From the NCBI RefSeq assembly GCF_949987535.1, contig NC_080068.1:82485254-82549253 (forward strand): a stretch of 64,000 nucleotides of DNA, in the 5' to 3' direction. Positions 21,999 to 33,027 of this stretch are shown here, in pieces. How positions within the stretch are numbered: the stretch's first letter is position 1; each line of letters begins with the position of its first letter. The notes beneath the pieces are model-generated. The model did not search any database and was not told the origin of the DNA. It saw nothing but the letters and a program-made list of their open reading frames with translations. The position numbers were made by a program, and so were the translations under genes. Source of the stretch: Balaenoptera acutorostrata. Lineage: Eukaryota; Chordata; Mammalia; Artiodactyla; Balaenopteridae.

Positions 21999-23960
21999 GG
22001 GCAGGCTCTAGAATCTGTGAGCAGTCTCTAGAAACTGTGGGCAGGTTCTAGAAACTGTGGGCAGGATCTAGAAACTGTGGGCAGGCTCTAGAAACTGCGA
22101 GCAGGCTCTATAAACTATGGGCCGGGTCTAGAAAATGCGAACAGGCTCTAGAAACTGTGGGGAGGCTGTAGAAACTGTGGGGAATCTCTAGAAACTGTGG
22201 GAAGGATCTAGAAACTATTTGCAGGATCTAGAAACTGTGGGCAGTATCTAGAAAATGTGGGCAGGCTCTAGAATCTGTGAGCAGAGCCTAGAAACTGTGA
22301 GCAGGCACCAGAAACTGTAGGTAGGCTCTAGAAACTGTGAGCAGGCTCTAGAAAATATAGAGAGGCTCTAGAAACTGTGGGAACCCTCTAGAATCTGTGG
22401 GCAGGCTCTAGAATCTGTGAGCAGTCTCTAGAAACTGTGGGCAGGATCTAGAAACTGTGGGCAGGATCTAGAAACTGTGGGCAGGCTCTAGAAACTGTGA
22501 GCAGGCTCTAGAAACTGTGGGCAGTATCTAGAAAATGTGGGCAGGCTCTAGAAACTGTGAGTAGGGTCTAGAAACTGAGGGCAGTCTCTAGGAAATCTGA
22601 GCAGGCTCTAGGAACTGTGAGCAGGGCCTATAAACTGTGAGCAGGCTCCAGAAACTGTGGGTAGGTTCTAGAAACTGTGAGCAGGCTCTAGAAAGTGTGA
22701 GGAGGCTCTAGAAACTGTGGGAAGCCTCTAGAATCTGTGGGCAGGCTCTAGAATCTGTGAGCAGTCTCTAGAAACTGTGGGCAGGCTCCAGAAACTGTGA
22801 GTACACTCTAGAAATTGTGGAAAGGCTCTAGAAACTGTGGGGAGCCTCTAAAAACTGTGGGAAGGATCTAGAAACTGTCAGCAGTCTCTAGAAACTGTGG
22901 GCAGGATCTAGAAACTGTGTGCAGGCTGCAGAAACTGTTAGCAGGATCTAGAAACTGTGAGCAGGCTGTAGAAACTGTGGGCAGGCTCTAGAAACCGTTA
23001 GCAGGTTCTAGAATCTGTTAGCACGATCTAGAAACTGTGAGCAGGCTCTAGAAACTGTGGGCAGACTCTAGAATCTTTGAGTAGGCTCTAGAAACTGTGG
23101 GCAGTCTATAAAATATGTGAGCAGTCTCTAGAAACTGTGAGCAGGCTTTAGAAACTGTGGGCAGGTTCTGGAAACTGTGAGCAGGCTCTAGAATATGTGG
23201 GAAGCCTCTACAAACATTGGGAAGCCTCTAGAAACTGTAGGCAGGATCTAGAAACTGTGGACAGAAAATAGGAACTGTGGGCAGGCTCTAGGAACTGCGA
23301 GCAGGCTCTAGAAACTGTGGGCAGGCTCTAGAAACTGTGGGAATCATCTAGAAACTGTGATTAGGGTCTAGAAACTATGGGCATGCTCTAGAAACTGTGG
23401 GAAGCCTCTAGAAACTGTGGGCAGGATCTAGAAAATGTGGGCAGGCTCTAGAAACTGTGAGCAGGGCCTAGAAACTGTGAGCAGGCACCAGAAACTGTGG
23501 GTAGGCTCTAGAAACTGTGAGCAGGCTCTAGAAAATATAGAGAGGCTCTAGAAACTGTGGGAACCCTCTAGAATCTGTGGGCAGGCTCTAGAAACTGTGA
23601 GTAGGCTCCAGAATATGTGGGCAGGCTCTAGAAACTGTGAGCAGGGCCTAGAAACTGTGAGCAGGCACCAGAAACTGTGGGTAGGCTCTAGAAACTGTGA
23701 GCAGGCTCTAGAAAATATAGAGAGGCTCTAGAAACTGTGGGAACCCTCTAGAATCTGTGGGCAGGCTCTAGAAACTGTGAGTAGGCTCCAGAAACTGTGG
23801 GCAGGCTCTAGAATCTGTGGGCAGGCTCTAGAATCTGTGGGAAGGCTCTAGAATCTGTGGGCAGGTTCTAGAATCTGTGGGCAGGCTCTAGAAACTATGG
23901 GCAGGGTCTAGAATCTATGGGGAGGCTCTAGAAACTGTGAGTAGGCTCTAGAAACTGTGG
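21999..23960 (+). repeat. Partial second 3,822-type unit, variant-bearing
   Basis: The haplotype restarts here as at 18,177, but it soon takes different variants: CTGCGAGC at 22,095, AAATGCGAAC near 22,135, CTGTAGGTAGG near 22,316 and GTAGGTTCTAG at 22,661. The first three sets recur at 58,621, 58,661 and 58,844, so the match is to 58,525 onward at offset 36,526. It lacks the AGGTTGTACAAAC stretch and goes from GTCAGCAGTC into the GCAGGCTGCAGAAACTGTTAGC monomers near 22,921. The 180-bp duplication lies at 23,441-23,800. One monomer (GCAGGTTCTAGAATCTGTGG near 23,861) is absent from the second super-repeat copy. Confidence 0.7.
23441..23800 (+). repeat. 180-bp (nine-monomer) tandem duplication, second locus
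   Basis: The nine-monomer block starting GCAGGCTCTAGAAACTGTGA, GCAGGGCC is doubled at 23,441 and 23,621. The monomer before the second copy reads GTAGGCTCCAGAATATGTGG, where the 3,795 locus has GAAAATGTGG. The same arrangement with the same AATATG variant is at 59,967-60,326. Confidence 0.85.
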
Positions 23961-25380
23961 GCAGGCTCTAGAATCTGTGGGAAGCCTCTACAAACATTGG
24001 GAAGCCTCTAGAAACTGTAGGCAGGATCTAGAAACTGTGGGCAGAAAATAGGAACTGTGGACAGGCTCTAGAAACTGCGAGCAGGCTCTAGAAACTGTGG
24101 GCAGGCTCTAGAAACTGTGGGAATCATCTAGAAACTGTGATTAGGGTCTAGAAACTATGGGCATGCTCTAGAAACTGTGGGAAGCTTCTAGAAACTGTGG
24201 GCAGGATCTAGAAAATGTGGGCAGGCTCTAGAAACTGTGAGCAGGGCCTAGAAACTGTGAGCAGGCACGAGAAACTGTGGGTAGGCTCTAGAAACTGTGA
24301 GCAGGCTCTAGAAAATATAGAGAGGCTCTAGAAACTGTGGGAACCCTCTAGAATCTGTGGGCAGGCTCTAGAAACTGTGAGTAGGCTCCAGAAAATGTGG
24401 GCAGGCTCTAGAATCTGTGGGCAGGCTCTAGAAACTGTGAGTAGGCTCCAGAAAATGTGGGCAGGCTCTAGAATCTGTGGGAAGGCTCTAGAATCTGTGG
24501 GCAGGCTCTAGAATCTGTGGGCAGGCTCTAGAAACTATGGGCAGGGTCTAGAATCTATGGGGAGGCTCTAGAAACTGTGAGTAGGCTCTAGAAACTGTGG
24601 GCAGGCTCTAGAATCTGTGAGCAGTCTCTAGAAACTGTGGGCAGGCTCTAGAAGCTGTGAGCAGGGCCTAGAAACTGTGAGCAGGCACCAGAAACTGTGG
24701 GAAGGCTCTAGAATCTGTGGGAAGGCTCTAGAATCTGTGGGCAGGCTCTAGAATCTGTGGGCAGGCTCTAGAAACTATGGGCAGGGTCTAGAATCTATGG
24801 GGAGGCTCTAGAAACTGTGAGTAGGCTCTAGAAACTGTGGGCAGGCTCTAGAATCTGTGAGCAGTCTCTAGAAACTGTGGGCAGGATCTAGAAACTGTGA
24901 GCAGGGCCTAGAAACTGTGAGCAGGCACCAGAAACTGTGGGTAGGCTCTAGAAACTGTGAGCAAGCTCTAGAAAATATAGAGAGGCTCTAGAAACTGTGG
25001 AAAGCCTCTAGAATCTGTGGGCAGGCTCTAGAAACTGTGAGTATGCTCCAGAAAATGTAGGCAGGCTCTAGAATCTGTGGGCACTCTCTAGAATCTGTGG
25101 GCAGGCTCTAGAATCTGTGGGCAGGCTCTAGAAACTGTGACCAGTATCTAGGAACACTATGGCCAGGCTCTAGAAACTGTGAGTAGGCTCTAGAAACTGT
25201 GGGCAGGCTCTAGAATCTGTGAGCAGTCTTTAGAAACTGTGGGCAGGATGTAGAAACTGTGGGCAGGCTCTAGAAACTGTGAGCAGGCTCTAGAAACTGT
25301 GGGCCAGGTCTAGGAAATGTGAGCAGGCTCTAGAAGCTGTGAGCAGGGCCTATAAACTGTGAGCAGGCTCCAGAAACTGT
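23961..25380 (+). repeat. Composite block with an inserted 3.4-kb-unit fragment and a 240-bp duplication
   Basis: At about 23,961 the array jumps to GAATCTGTGGGAAGCCTCTACAAACATTGGG, the haplotype of 8,447, 11,877 and 15,307. From there to about 24,640 it matches copy 3 of the 3.4-kb unit at offset 8,674 (CAGAAAATAGG at 24,042 and 15,368; CACGAG at 24,266 and 15,592). This is why two CAGAAAATAGG markers lie only 780 bp apart (23,262 and 24,042) when the usual spacing is over 1.3 kb. It then contains a 240-bp tandem duplication (24,481-24,960) before running into the 7,647-bp unit. The whole composite is kept at about 60,467-61,886. Confidence 0.7.
24481..24960 (+). repeat. 240-bp (twelve-monomer) tandem duplication
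   Basis: The run GAAGGCTCTAGAATCTGTGG through GAAACTATGGGCAGGG and GAATCTATGGGG to GCAGGCACCAG is repeated with a 240-bp period (24,481 and 24,721). The halves differ at GCAGGCTCTAGAAGC against GCAGGATCTAGAAAC near 24,641/24,881 and GGGAAGG against GGGTAGG near 24,701/24,941. It recurs at 60,987-61,466, offset 36,506. Confidence 0.85.
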
Positions 25381-28300
25381 GGGTAGGCTCTAGAAACTGT
25401 GAGCAGGCTCTAGAAAGTGTGAGGAGGCTCTAGAAACTGTGGGAAGCCTCTAGAATCTGTGGGCAGGCTCTAGAATCTGTGAGCAGTCTCTAGAAACTGT
25501 GGGCATGCTCCAGAAACTGTGAGTACACTCTAGAAATTGTGGAAAGGCTCTAGAAACTGTGGGGAGCCTCTAAAAACTGTGGGAAGGATCTAGAAACTGA
25601 CAGCAGTCTCTAGAAACTGTGGGCAGTCTCTAGAAACTGCAGGCCGGCTCTAGAAACTGTGGGAAGGCTCTAGAAACTGTGAGCAGGGCCTAGAAACAGT
25701 GAGCACCAGAAACTGTGGGTAGGCTCTAGAAACTGTGAGAAGGCTCCAGAAACTGGGCAGGCTCTAGAATATGTGGGCAGGTTCTAGAATCTGTGAGCAG
25801 TCTCTAGAATCTGTGGGCAGGCTCTAGAATCTGTGGGCAGGCTCTAGAATCTGTGAGCAGTCTCTAGAAACTGTGGGCAGGTTCTAGAAACTGTGGGCAG
25901 GATCTAGAAACTGTGGGCAGTCTCTAGAAACTGTGAGCAGGCTCTATAAACTATGGGCCGGGTCTAGAAAATGTGAACAGGCTCTAGAAACGGTGGGGAG
26001 GCTGTAGAAACTGTGGGGAATCTCTAGAAACTGTGGGAAGGATCTAGAAACTATTTGCAGGATCTAGAAACTGTGTGCAGGCTCTAGAAACTGTGGGTAG
26101 GCTCTAGAAACGGAGGGAAGCCTCTAGAAACTGTGGGCAGGATCTAGAAACTGTGGGCAGGCTCTAGAAACTGTGGGCAGTATCTAGAAAATGTGGGCAG
26201 GCTCTAGAAACTGTGAGCAGAGCCTAGAAACTGTGAGCAGGCACCAGAAACTGTGGGTAGGCTCTAGAAACTGTGAGCAGGCTCTAGAAAATATAGAGAG
26301 GCTCTAGAAACTGTGGGAACCCTCTAGAATCTGTGGGCAGGCTCTAGAATCTGTGAGCAGTCTCTAGAAACTGTGGGCAGGATCTAGAAACTGTGGGCAG
26401 GATCTAGAAACTGTGGGCAGGCTCTAGAAACTGTGAGCAGGCTCTAGAAACTGTGGGCAGTATCTAGAAAATGTGGGCAGGCTCTAGAAACTGTGAGTAG
26501 GGTCTAGAAACTGAGGGCAGTCTCTAGGAAATGTGAGCAGGCTCTAGGAACTGTGAGCAGGGCCTATAAACTGTGAGCAGGCTCCAGAAACTGTGGGTAG
26601 GCTCTAGAAACTGTGAGCAGGCTCTAGAAAGTGTGAGGAGGCTCTAGAAACTGTGGGAAGCCTCTAGAATCTGTGGGCAGGCTCTAGAATCTGTGAGCAG
26701 TCTCTAGAAACTGTGGGCAGGCTCCAGAAACTGTGAGTACACTCTAGAAATTGTGGAAAGGCTCTAGAAACTGTGGGGAGCCTCTAAAAACTGTGGGAAG
26801 GATCTAGAAACTGTCAGCAGTCTCTAGAAACTGTGGGCAGGTTGTACAAACTGCGGGCATGCTCTTGAAACTGTGGGAACCCTCTAGAAATTGTCAGCAG
26901 GCTCTAGAAACTGTGGGCAGTCCCTAGAAACTGCAGGCCGGCTCTAGAAACTATGGGAAGGCTCTAAAAACTGTGAGAAGGCTCCAGAAACTGTGGGCAG
27001 GCTCTAGAATATGTGGGCAGGTTCTAGAACCTGTGGGCAGGCTCTAGAATCTATGGGCAGGCTCTAGAATCTGTGAGCAGGCTCTAGAATCGGTGGGCAG
27101 GCTCTAGAATCTGTGGGCAGGATCTAGAATCTATGGGCAGGCTCTAGAATCTGTGAGCAGTCTCTAGAAACTGTGGGCAGGTTCTAGAAACTGTGGGCAG
27201 GATCTAGAAACTGTGGGCAGGCTCTAGAAACTGTGAGCAGGCTCTATAAACTATGGGCCGGGTCTAGAAAATGTGAACAGGCTCTAGAAACTGTGGGGAG
27301 GCTGTAGAAACTGTGGGGAATCTCTAGAAACTGTGGGAAGGATCTAGAAACTATTTGCAGGCTCTTGAAACTGTGAGAAGGCTCCAGAAACTGTGGGCAG
27401 GCTCTAGAATCTGTGGGCAGGCTCTAGAATCTGTGAGCAGGCTCTAGAATCTGTGGGCAGGCTCTAGAATCTGTGAGCAGTCTCTAGAAACTCTGGGCAG
27501 GATCTAGAAACTGTGGGCAGGATCTAGAAACTGTTAGCAGGATCTAGAAACTGTGAGCAGGCTGTAGAAACTGTGGGCAGGCTCTAGAAACCGTTAGCAG
27601 GTTCTAGAATCTGTTAGCACGATCTAGAAACTGTGAGCAGGCTCTAGAAACTGTGGGCAGACTCTAGAATCTTTGAGTAGGCTCTAGAAACTGTGGGCAG
27701 TCTATAAAATATGTGAGCAGTCTCTAGAAACTGTGAGCAGGCTTTAGAAACTGTGGGCAGGTTCTGGAAACTGTGAGCAGGCTCTAGAATATGTGGGAAG
27801 CCTCTACAAACATTGGGAAGCCTCTAGAAACTGTAGGCAGGATCTAGAAACTGTGGGCAGAAAATAGGAACTGTGGGCAGGCTCTAGAAACTGCGAGCAG
27901 GCTCTAGAAACTGTGGGCAGGCTCTAGAAACTGTGGGAATCATCTAGAAACTGTGATTAGGGTCTAGAAACTATGGGCATGCTCTAGAAACTGTGGGAAG
28001 CCTCTAGAAACTGTGGACAGGATCTAGAAAATGTGGGCAGGCTCTAGAAACTGTGAGCAGGGCCTAGAAACTGTGAGCAGGCACCAGAAACTGTGGGTAG
28101 GCTCTAGAAACTGTGAGCAGGCTCTAGAAAATATAGAGAGGCTCTAGAAACTGTGGGAACCCTCTAGAATCTCTGGGCAGGCTCTAGAATCTGTGAGCAG
28201 TCTCTAGAAACTGTGGGCAGGATCTAGAAACTGTGGGCAGGATCTAGAAACTGTGGGCAGGCTCTAGAAAGTGTGAGGAAGCTCTAGAAACTGTGGGAAG

Positions 28301-31300
28301 CCTCTAGAATCTGTGGGCAGGCTCTAGAATCTGTGAGCAGTCTCTAGAAACTGTGGGCAGGCTCCAGAAACTGTGAGTACACTCTAGAAATTGTGGAAAG
28401 GCTCTAGAAACTGTGGGGAGCCTCTAAAAACTGTGGGAAGGATCTAGAAACTGTCAGCAGTCTCTAGAAACTGTGGGCAGGTTGTACAAACTGCGGGCAT
28501 GCTCTTGAAACTGTGGGAACCCTCTAGAAATTGTCAGCAGGCTCTAGAAACTGTGGGCAGTCCCTAGAAACTGCAGGCCGGCTCTAGAAACTATGGGAAG
28601 GCTCTAGAAACTGTGAGCAGGGCCTAGAAACTGTGAGCACCAGAAACTGTGGGTAGGCTCTAGAAACTGTGAGAAGGCTCCAGAAACTGTGGGCAGGCTC
28701 TAGAATATGTGGGAGGTTCTAGAACCTGTGGGCAGGCTCTAGAATCTATGGGCAGGCTCTAGAATCTGTCAGCAGACTCTAGAATCTGTGGGCAGGCTCT
28801 AGAATCTGTGAGCAGGCTCTAGAATCTGTGGGCAGGCTCTAGAATCTGTGAGCAGTCTCTAGAAACTCTGGGCAGGATCTAGAAACTGTGGGCAGGATCT
28901 AGAAACTGTGTGCAGGCTCCAGAAACTGTTAGCAGGATCTAGAAACTGTGAGCAGGCTGTAGAAACTGTGGGCAGGCTCTAGAAACCGTTAGCAGGTTCT
29001 AGAATCTGTTAGCACGATCTAGAAACTGTGAGCAGGCTCTAGAAACTGTGGGCAGACTCTAGAATCTTTGAGTAGGCTCTAGACACTGTGGGCAGTCTAT
29101 AAAATATGTGAGCAGTCTCTAGAAACTGTGAGCAGGCTTTAGAAACTGTGGGCAGGTTCTGGAAACTGTGAGCAGGCTCTAGAATATGTGGGAAGCCTCT
29201 ACAAACATTGGGAAGCCTCTAGAAACTGTAGGCAGGATCTAGAAACTGTGGGCAGAAAATAGGGACTGTGGGCTGGCTCTAGAAACTGGGAGCAGGCTCT
29301 AGAAGCTGTGGGCAGGCTCTAGAAACTGTGGGAATCATCTAGAAACTGTGATTAGGGTCTAGAAACTATGGGCATGCTCTAGAAACTGTGGGAAGCCTCT
29401 AGAAACTGTGGGCAGGATCTAGAAAATGTGGGCAGGCTCTAGAAACTGTGAGCAGGGCCTAGAAACTGTGAGCAGGCACCAGAAACTGTGGGTAGGCTCT
29501 AGAAACTGTGAGCAGGCTCTAGAAAATATAGAGAGGCTCTAGAAACTGTGGGAACCCTCTAGAATCTGTGGGCAGGCTCTAGAAACTGTGAGTAGGCTCC
29601 AGAAAATGTGGGCAGGCTCTAGAATCTGTGGGCAGGCTCTAGAATCTGTGGGAAGGCTCTAGAATCTGTGGGCAGGCTCTAGAATCTGTGGGCAGGCTCT
29701 AGAATCTGTGGGCAGGCTCTAGAAACTATGGGCAGGGTCTAGAATCTATGGGGAGGCTCTAGAAACTGTGAGTAGGCTCTAGAAACTGTGGGCAGGCTCT
29801 AGAATCTGTAAGCAGTCTCTAGAAACTGTGGGCAGGATCTAGAAACTGTGAGCAGGGCCTAGAAACTGTGAGCAGGCACCAGAAACTGTGGGTAGGCTCT
29901 AGAAACTGTGAACAGGCTCTAGAAAGTGTGAGGAGGCTCTAGAAACTGTGGGAAGCCTCTAGAATCTGTGGGCAGGCTCTAGAATCTGTGAGCAGTCTCT
30001 AAAAACTGTGGGCATGCTCCAGAAACTGTGAGTACACTCTAGAAAATATGGAAAGGCTCTAGAAACTGTGGGGAGCCTCTAAAAACTGTGGGAAGGATCT
30101 AGAAACTGACAGCAGGCTCTAGAAACTATGGGCAGGCTCTAGAATCTGTGAGCAGTCTCTAGAAACTGTGGGCAGGTTCTAGAAACTGTGGGCAGGATCT
30201 AGAAACTGTGGGCAGGCTCTAGAAACTGCGAGCAGGCTCTATAAACTATGGGCCGGGTCTAGAAAATGTGAACAGGCTCTAGAAACTGTGGGGAGGCTGT
30301 AGAAACTGTGGGGAATCTCTAGAAACTGTGGGAAGGATCTAGAAACTATTTGCAGGATCTAGAAACTGTGGGCAGTATCTAGAAAATGTGGGCAGGCTCT
30401 AGAAACTGTGAGCAGAGCCTAGAAACTGTGAGCAGGCACCAGAAACTGTGGGTAGGCTCTAGAAACTGTGAGCAGGCTCTAGAAAATATAGAGAGGCTCT
30501 AGAAACTGTGGGAACCCTCTAGAATCTGTGGGCAGGCTCTAGAATCTGTGAGCAGTCTCTAGAAACTGTGGGCAGGATCTAGAAACTGTGGGCAGGATCT
30601 AGAAACTGTGGGCAGGCTCTAGAAACTGTGAGCAGGCTCTAGAAACTGTGGGCAGTATCTAGAAAATGTGGGCAGGCTCTAGAAACTGTGAGTAGGGTCT
30701 AGAAACTGAGGGCAGTCTCTAGGAAATGTGAGCAGGCTCTAGGAACTGTGAGCAGGGCCTATAAACTGTGAGCAGGCTCCAGAAACTGTGGGTAGGTTCT
30801 AGAAACTGTGAGCAGGCTCTAGAAAGTGTGAGGAGGCTCTAGAAACTGTGGGAAGCCTCTAGAATCTGTGGGCAGGCTCTAGAATCTGTGAGCAGTCTCT
30901 AGAAACTGTGGGCAGGCTCCAGAAACTGTGAGTACACTCTAGAAATTGTGGAAAGGCTCTAGAAACTGTGGGGAGCCTCTAAAAACTGTGGGAAGGATCT
31001 AGAAACTGTCAGCAGTCTCTAGAAACTGTGGGCAGGATCTAGAAACTGTGTGCAGGCTCCAGAAACTGTTAGCAGGATCTAGAAACTGTGAGCAGGCTGT
31101 AGAAACTGTGGGCAGGCTCTAGAAACCGTTAGCAGGTTCTAGAATCTGTTAGCACGATCTAGAAACTGTGAGCAGGCTCTAGAAACTGTGGGCAGACTCT
31201 AGAATCTTTGAGTAGGCTCTAGACACTGTGGGCAGTCTATAAAATATGTGAGCAGTCTCTAGAAACTGTGAGCAGGCTTTAGAAACTGTGGGCAGGTTCT

Positions 31301-33027
31301 GGAAACTGTGAGCAGGCTCTAGAATATGTGGGAAGCCTCTACAAACATTGGGAAGCCTCTAGAAACTGTAGGCAGGATCTAGAAACTGTGGACAGAAAAT
31401 AGGAACTGTGGGCAGGCTCTAGGAACTGCGAGCAGGCTCTAGAAACTGTGGGCAGGCTCTAGAAACTGTGGGAATCATCTAGAAACTGTGATTAGGGTCT
31501 AGAAACTATGGGCATGCTCTAGAAACTGTGGGAAGCCTCTAGAAACTGTGGGCAGGATCTAGAAAATGTGGGCAGGCTCTAGAAACTGTGAGCAGGGCCT
31601 AGAAACTGTGAGCAGGCACCAGAAACTGTGGGTAGGCTCTAGAAACTGTGAGCAAGCTCTAGAAAATATAGAGAGGCTCTAGAAACTGTGGAAAGCCTCT
31701 AGCATCTGTGGGCAGGCTCTAGAAACTGTGAGTATGCTCCAGAAAATGTAGGCAGGCTCTAGAATCTGTGGGCACTCTCTAGAATCTGTGGGCAGGCTCT
31801 AGAATCTGTGGGCAGGCTCTAGAAACTGTGACCAGTATCTAGGAACTCTATGGCCAGGCTCTAGAAACTGTGAGTAGGCTCTAGAAACTGTGGGCAGGCT
31901 CTAGAAACTGTGACCAGTCTCTAGGAACTCTATGGCCAGGCTCTAGAACCTGTGAGTAGGCTCTAGAAACTGTGGGCAGGCTCTAGAATCTGTGAGCAGT
32001 CTCTAGAAACTGTGGGCAGGATCTAGAAACTGTGGGCAGGCTCTAGAAACTGTGAGCAGGCTCTAGAAACTGTGGGCCAGGTCTAGGAAATGTGAGCAGG
32101 CTCTAGAAGCTGTGAGCAGGGCCTATAAACTGTGAGCAGGCTCCAGAAACTGTGGGTAGGCTCTAGAAACTGTGAGCAGGCTCTAGAAAGTGTGAGGAGG
32201 CTCTAGAAACTGTGGGAAGCCTCTAGAATCTGTGGGCAGGCTCTAGAATCTGTGAGCAGTCTCTAGAAACTGTGGGCAGGCTCCAGAAACTGTGAGTACA
32301 CTCTAGAAATTGTGGAAAGGCTCTAGAAACTGTGGGGAGCCTCTAAAAACTGTGGGAAGGATCTAGAAACTGACAGCAGTCTCTAGAAACTGTGGGCAGT
32401 CTCTAGAAACTGCAGGCCGGCTCTAGAAACTGTGGGAAGGCTCTAGAAACTGTGAGCAGGGCCTAGAAACAGTGAGCACCAGAAACTGTGGGTAGGCTCT
32501 AGAAACTGTGAGAAGGCTCCAGAAACTGGGCAGGCTCTAGAATATGTGGGCAGGTTCTAGAATCTGTGAGCAGTCTCTAGAATCTGTGGGCAGGCTCTAG
32601 AATCTGTGAGCAGTCTCTAGAAACTGTGGGCAGGTTCTAGAAACTGTGGGCAGGATCTAGAAACTGTGGGCAGGCTCTAGAAACTGTGAGCAGGCTCTAT
32701 AAACTATGGGCCGGGTCTAGAAAATGTGAACAGGCTCTAGAAACTGTGGGGAGGCTGTAGAAACTGTGGGGAATCTCTAGAAACTGTGGGAAGGATCTAG
32801 AAACTATTTGCAGGATCTAGAAACTGTGGGCAGGATCTAGAAACTGTGTGCAGGCTCTAGAAACTGTGGGTAGGCTCTAGAAACGGAGGGAAGCCTCTAG
32901 AAACTGTGGGCAGGATCTAGAAACTGTGGGCAGGCTCTAGAAACTGTGGGCAGTATCTAGAAAATGTGGGCAGGCTCTAGAAACTGTGAGCAGAGCCTAG
33001 AAACTGTGAGCAGGCACCAGAAACTGT
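25381..33027 (+). repeat. 7,647-bp higher-order repeat, copy 1
   Basis: This unit has 383 monomers. Its length is 383 x 20 minus 13, and the odd-length monomers I can see account for this: three 16-bp monomers (-12), two 18-bp (-4), two 22-bp (+4) and a 1-bp deletion (GTGGGAGGTTC at 28,711). Anchors are AGGTTGTACAAAC at 26,839 and 28,479, CAGAAAATAGG at 27,858, 29,253 and 31,393, a private AGGGACTGTGGGCTGG near 29,261, GAAAATATGGAAAGG near 30,041, and GGAACTCTATGGCC at 31,843 and 31,923. The part to about 27,494 also belongs to the 26.8-kb super-repeat and recurs at 61,887-64,000. The offset-7,647 match fails upstream of about 25,381. Confidence 0.85.
28711..28713 (+). other. 1-bp deletion monomer shared by the duplicated blocks
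   Basis: GTGGGAGGTTCTAG replaces the usual GTGGGCAGGTTCTAG, giving a 19-bp monomer. The same change is at 36,358 (offset 7,647) and was not seen elsewhere. It is a good diagnostic mark for the 7,647-bp duplication. Confidence 0.85.
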
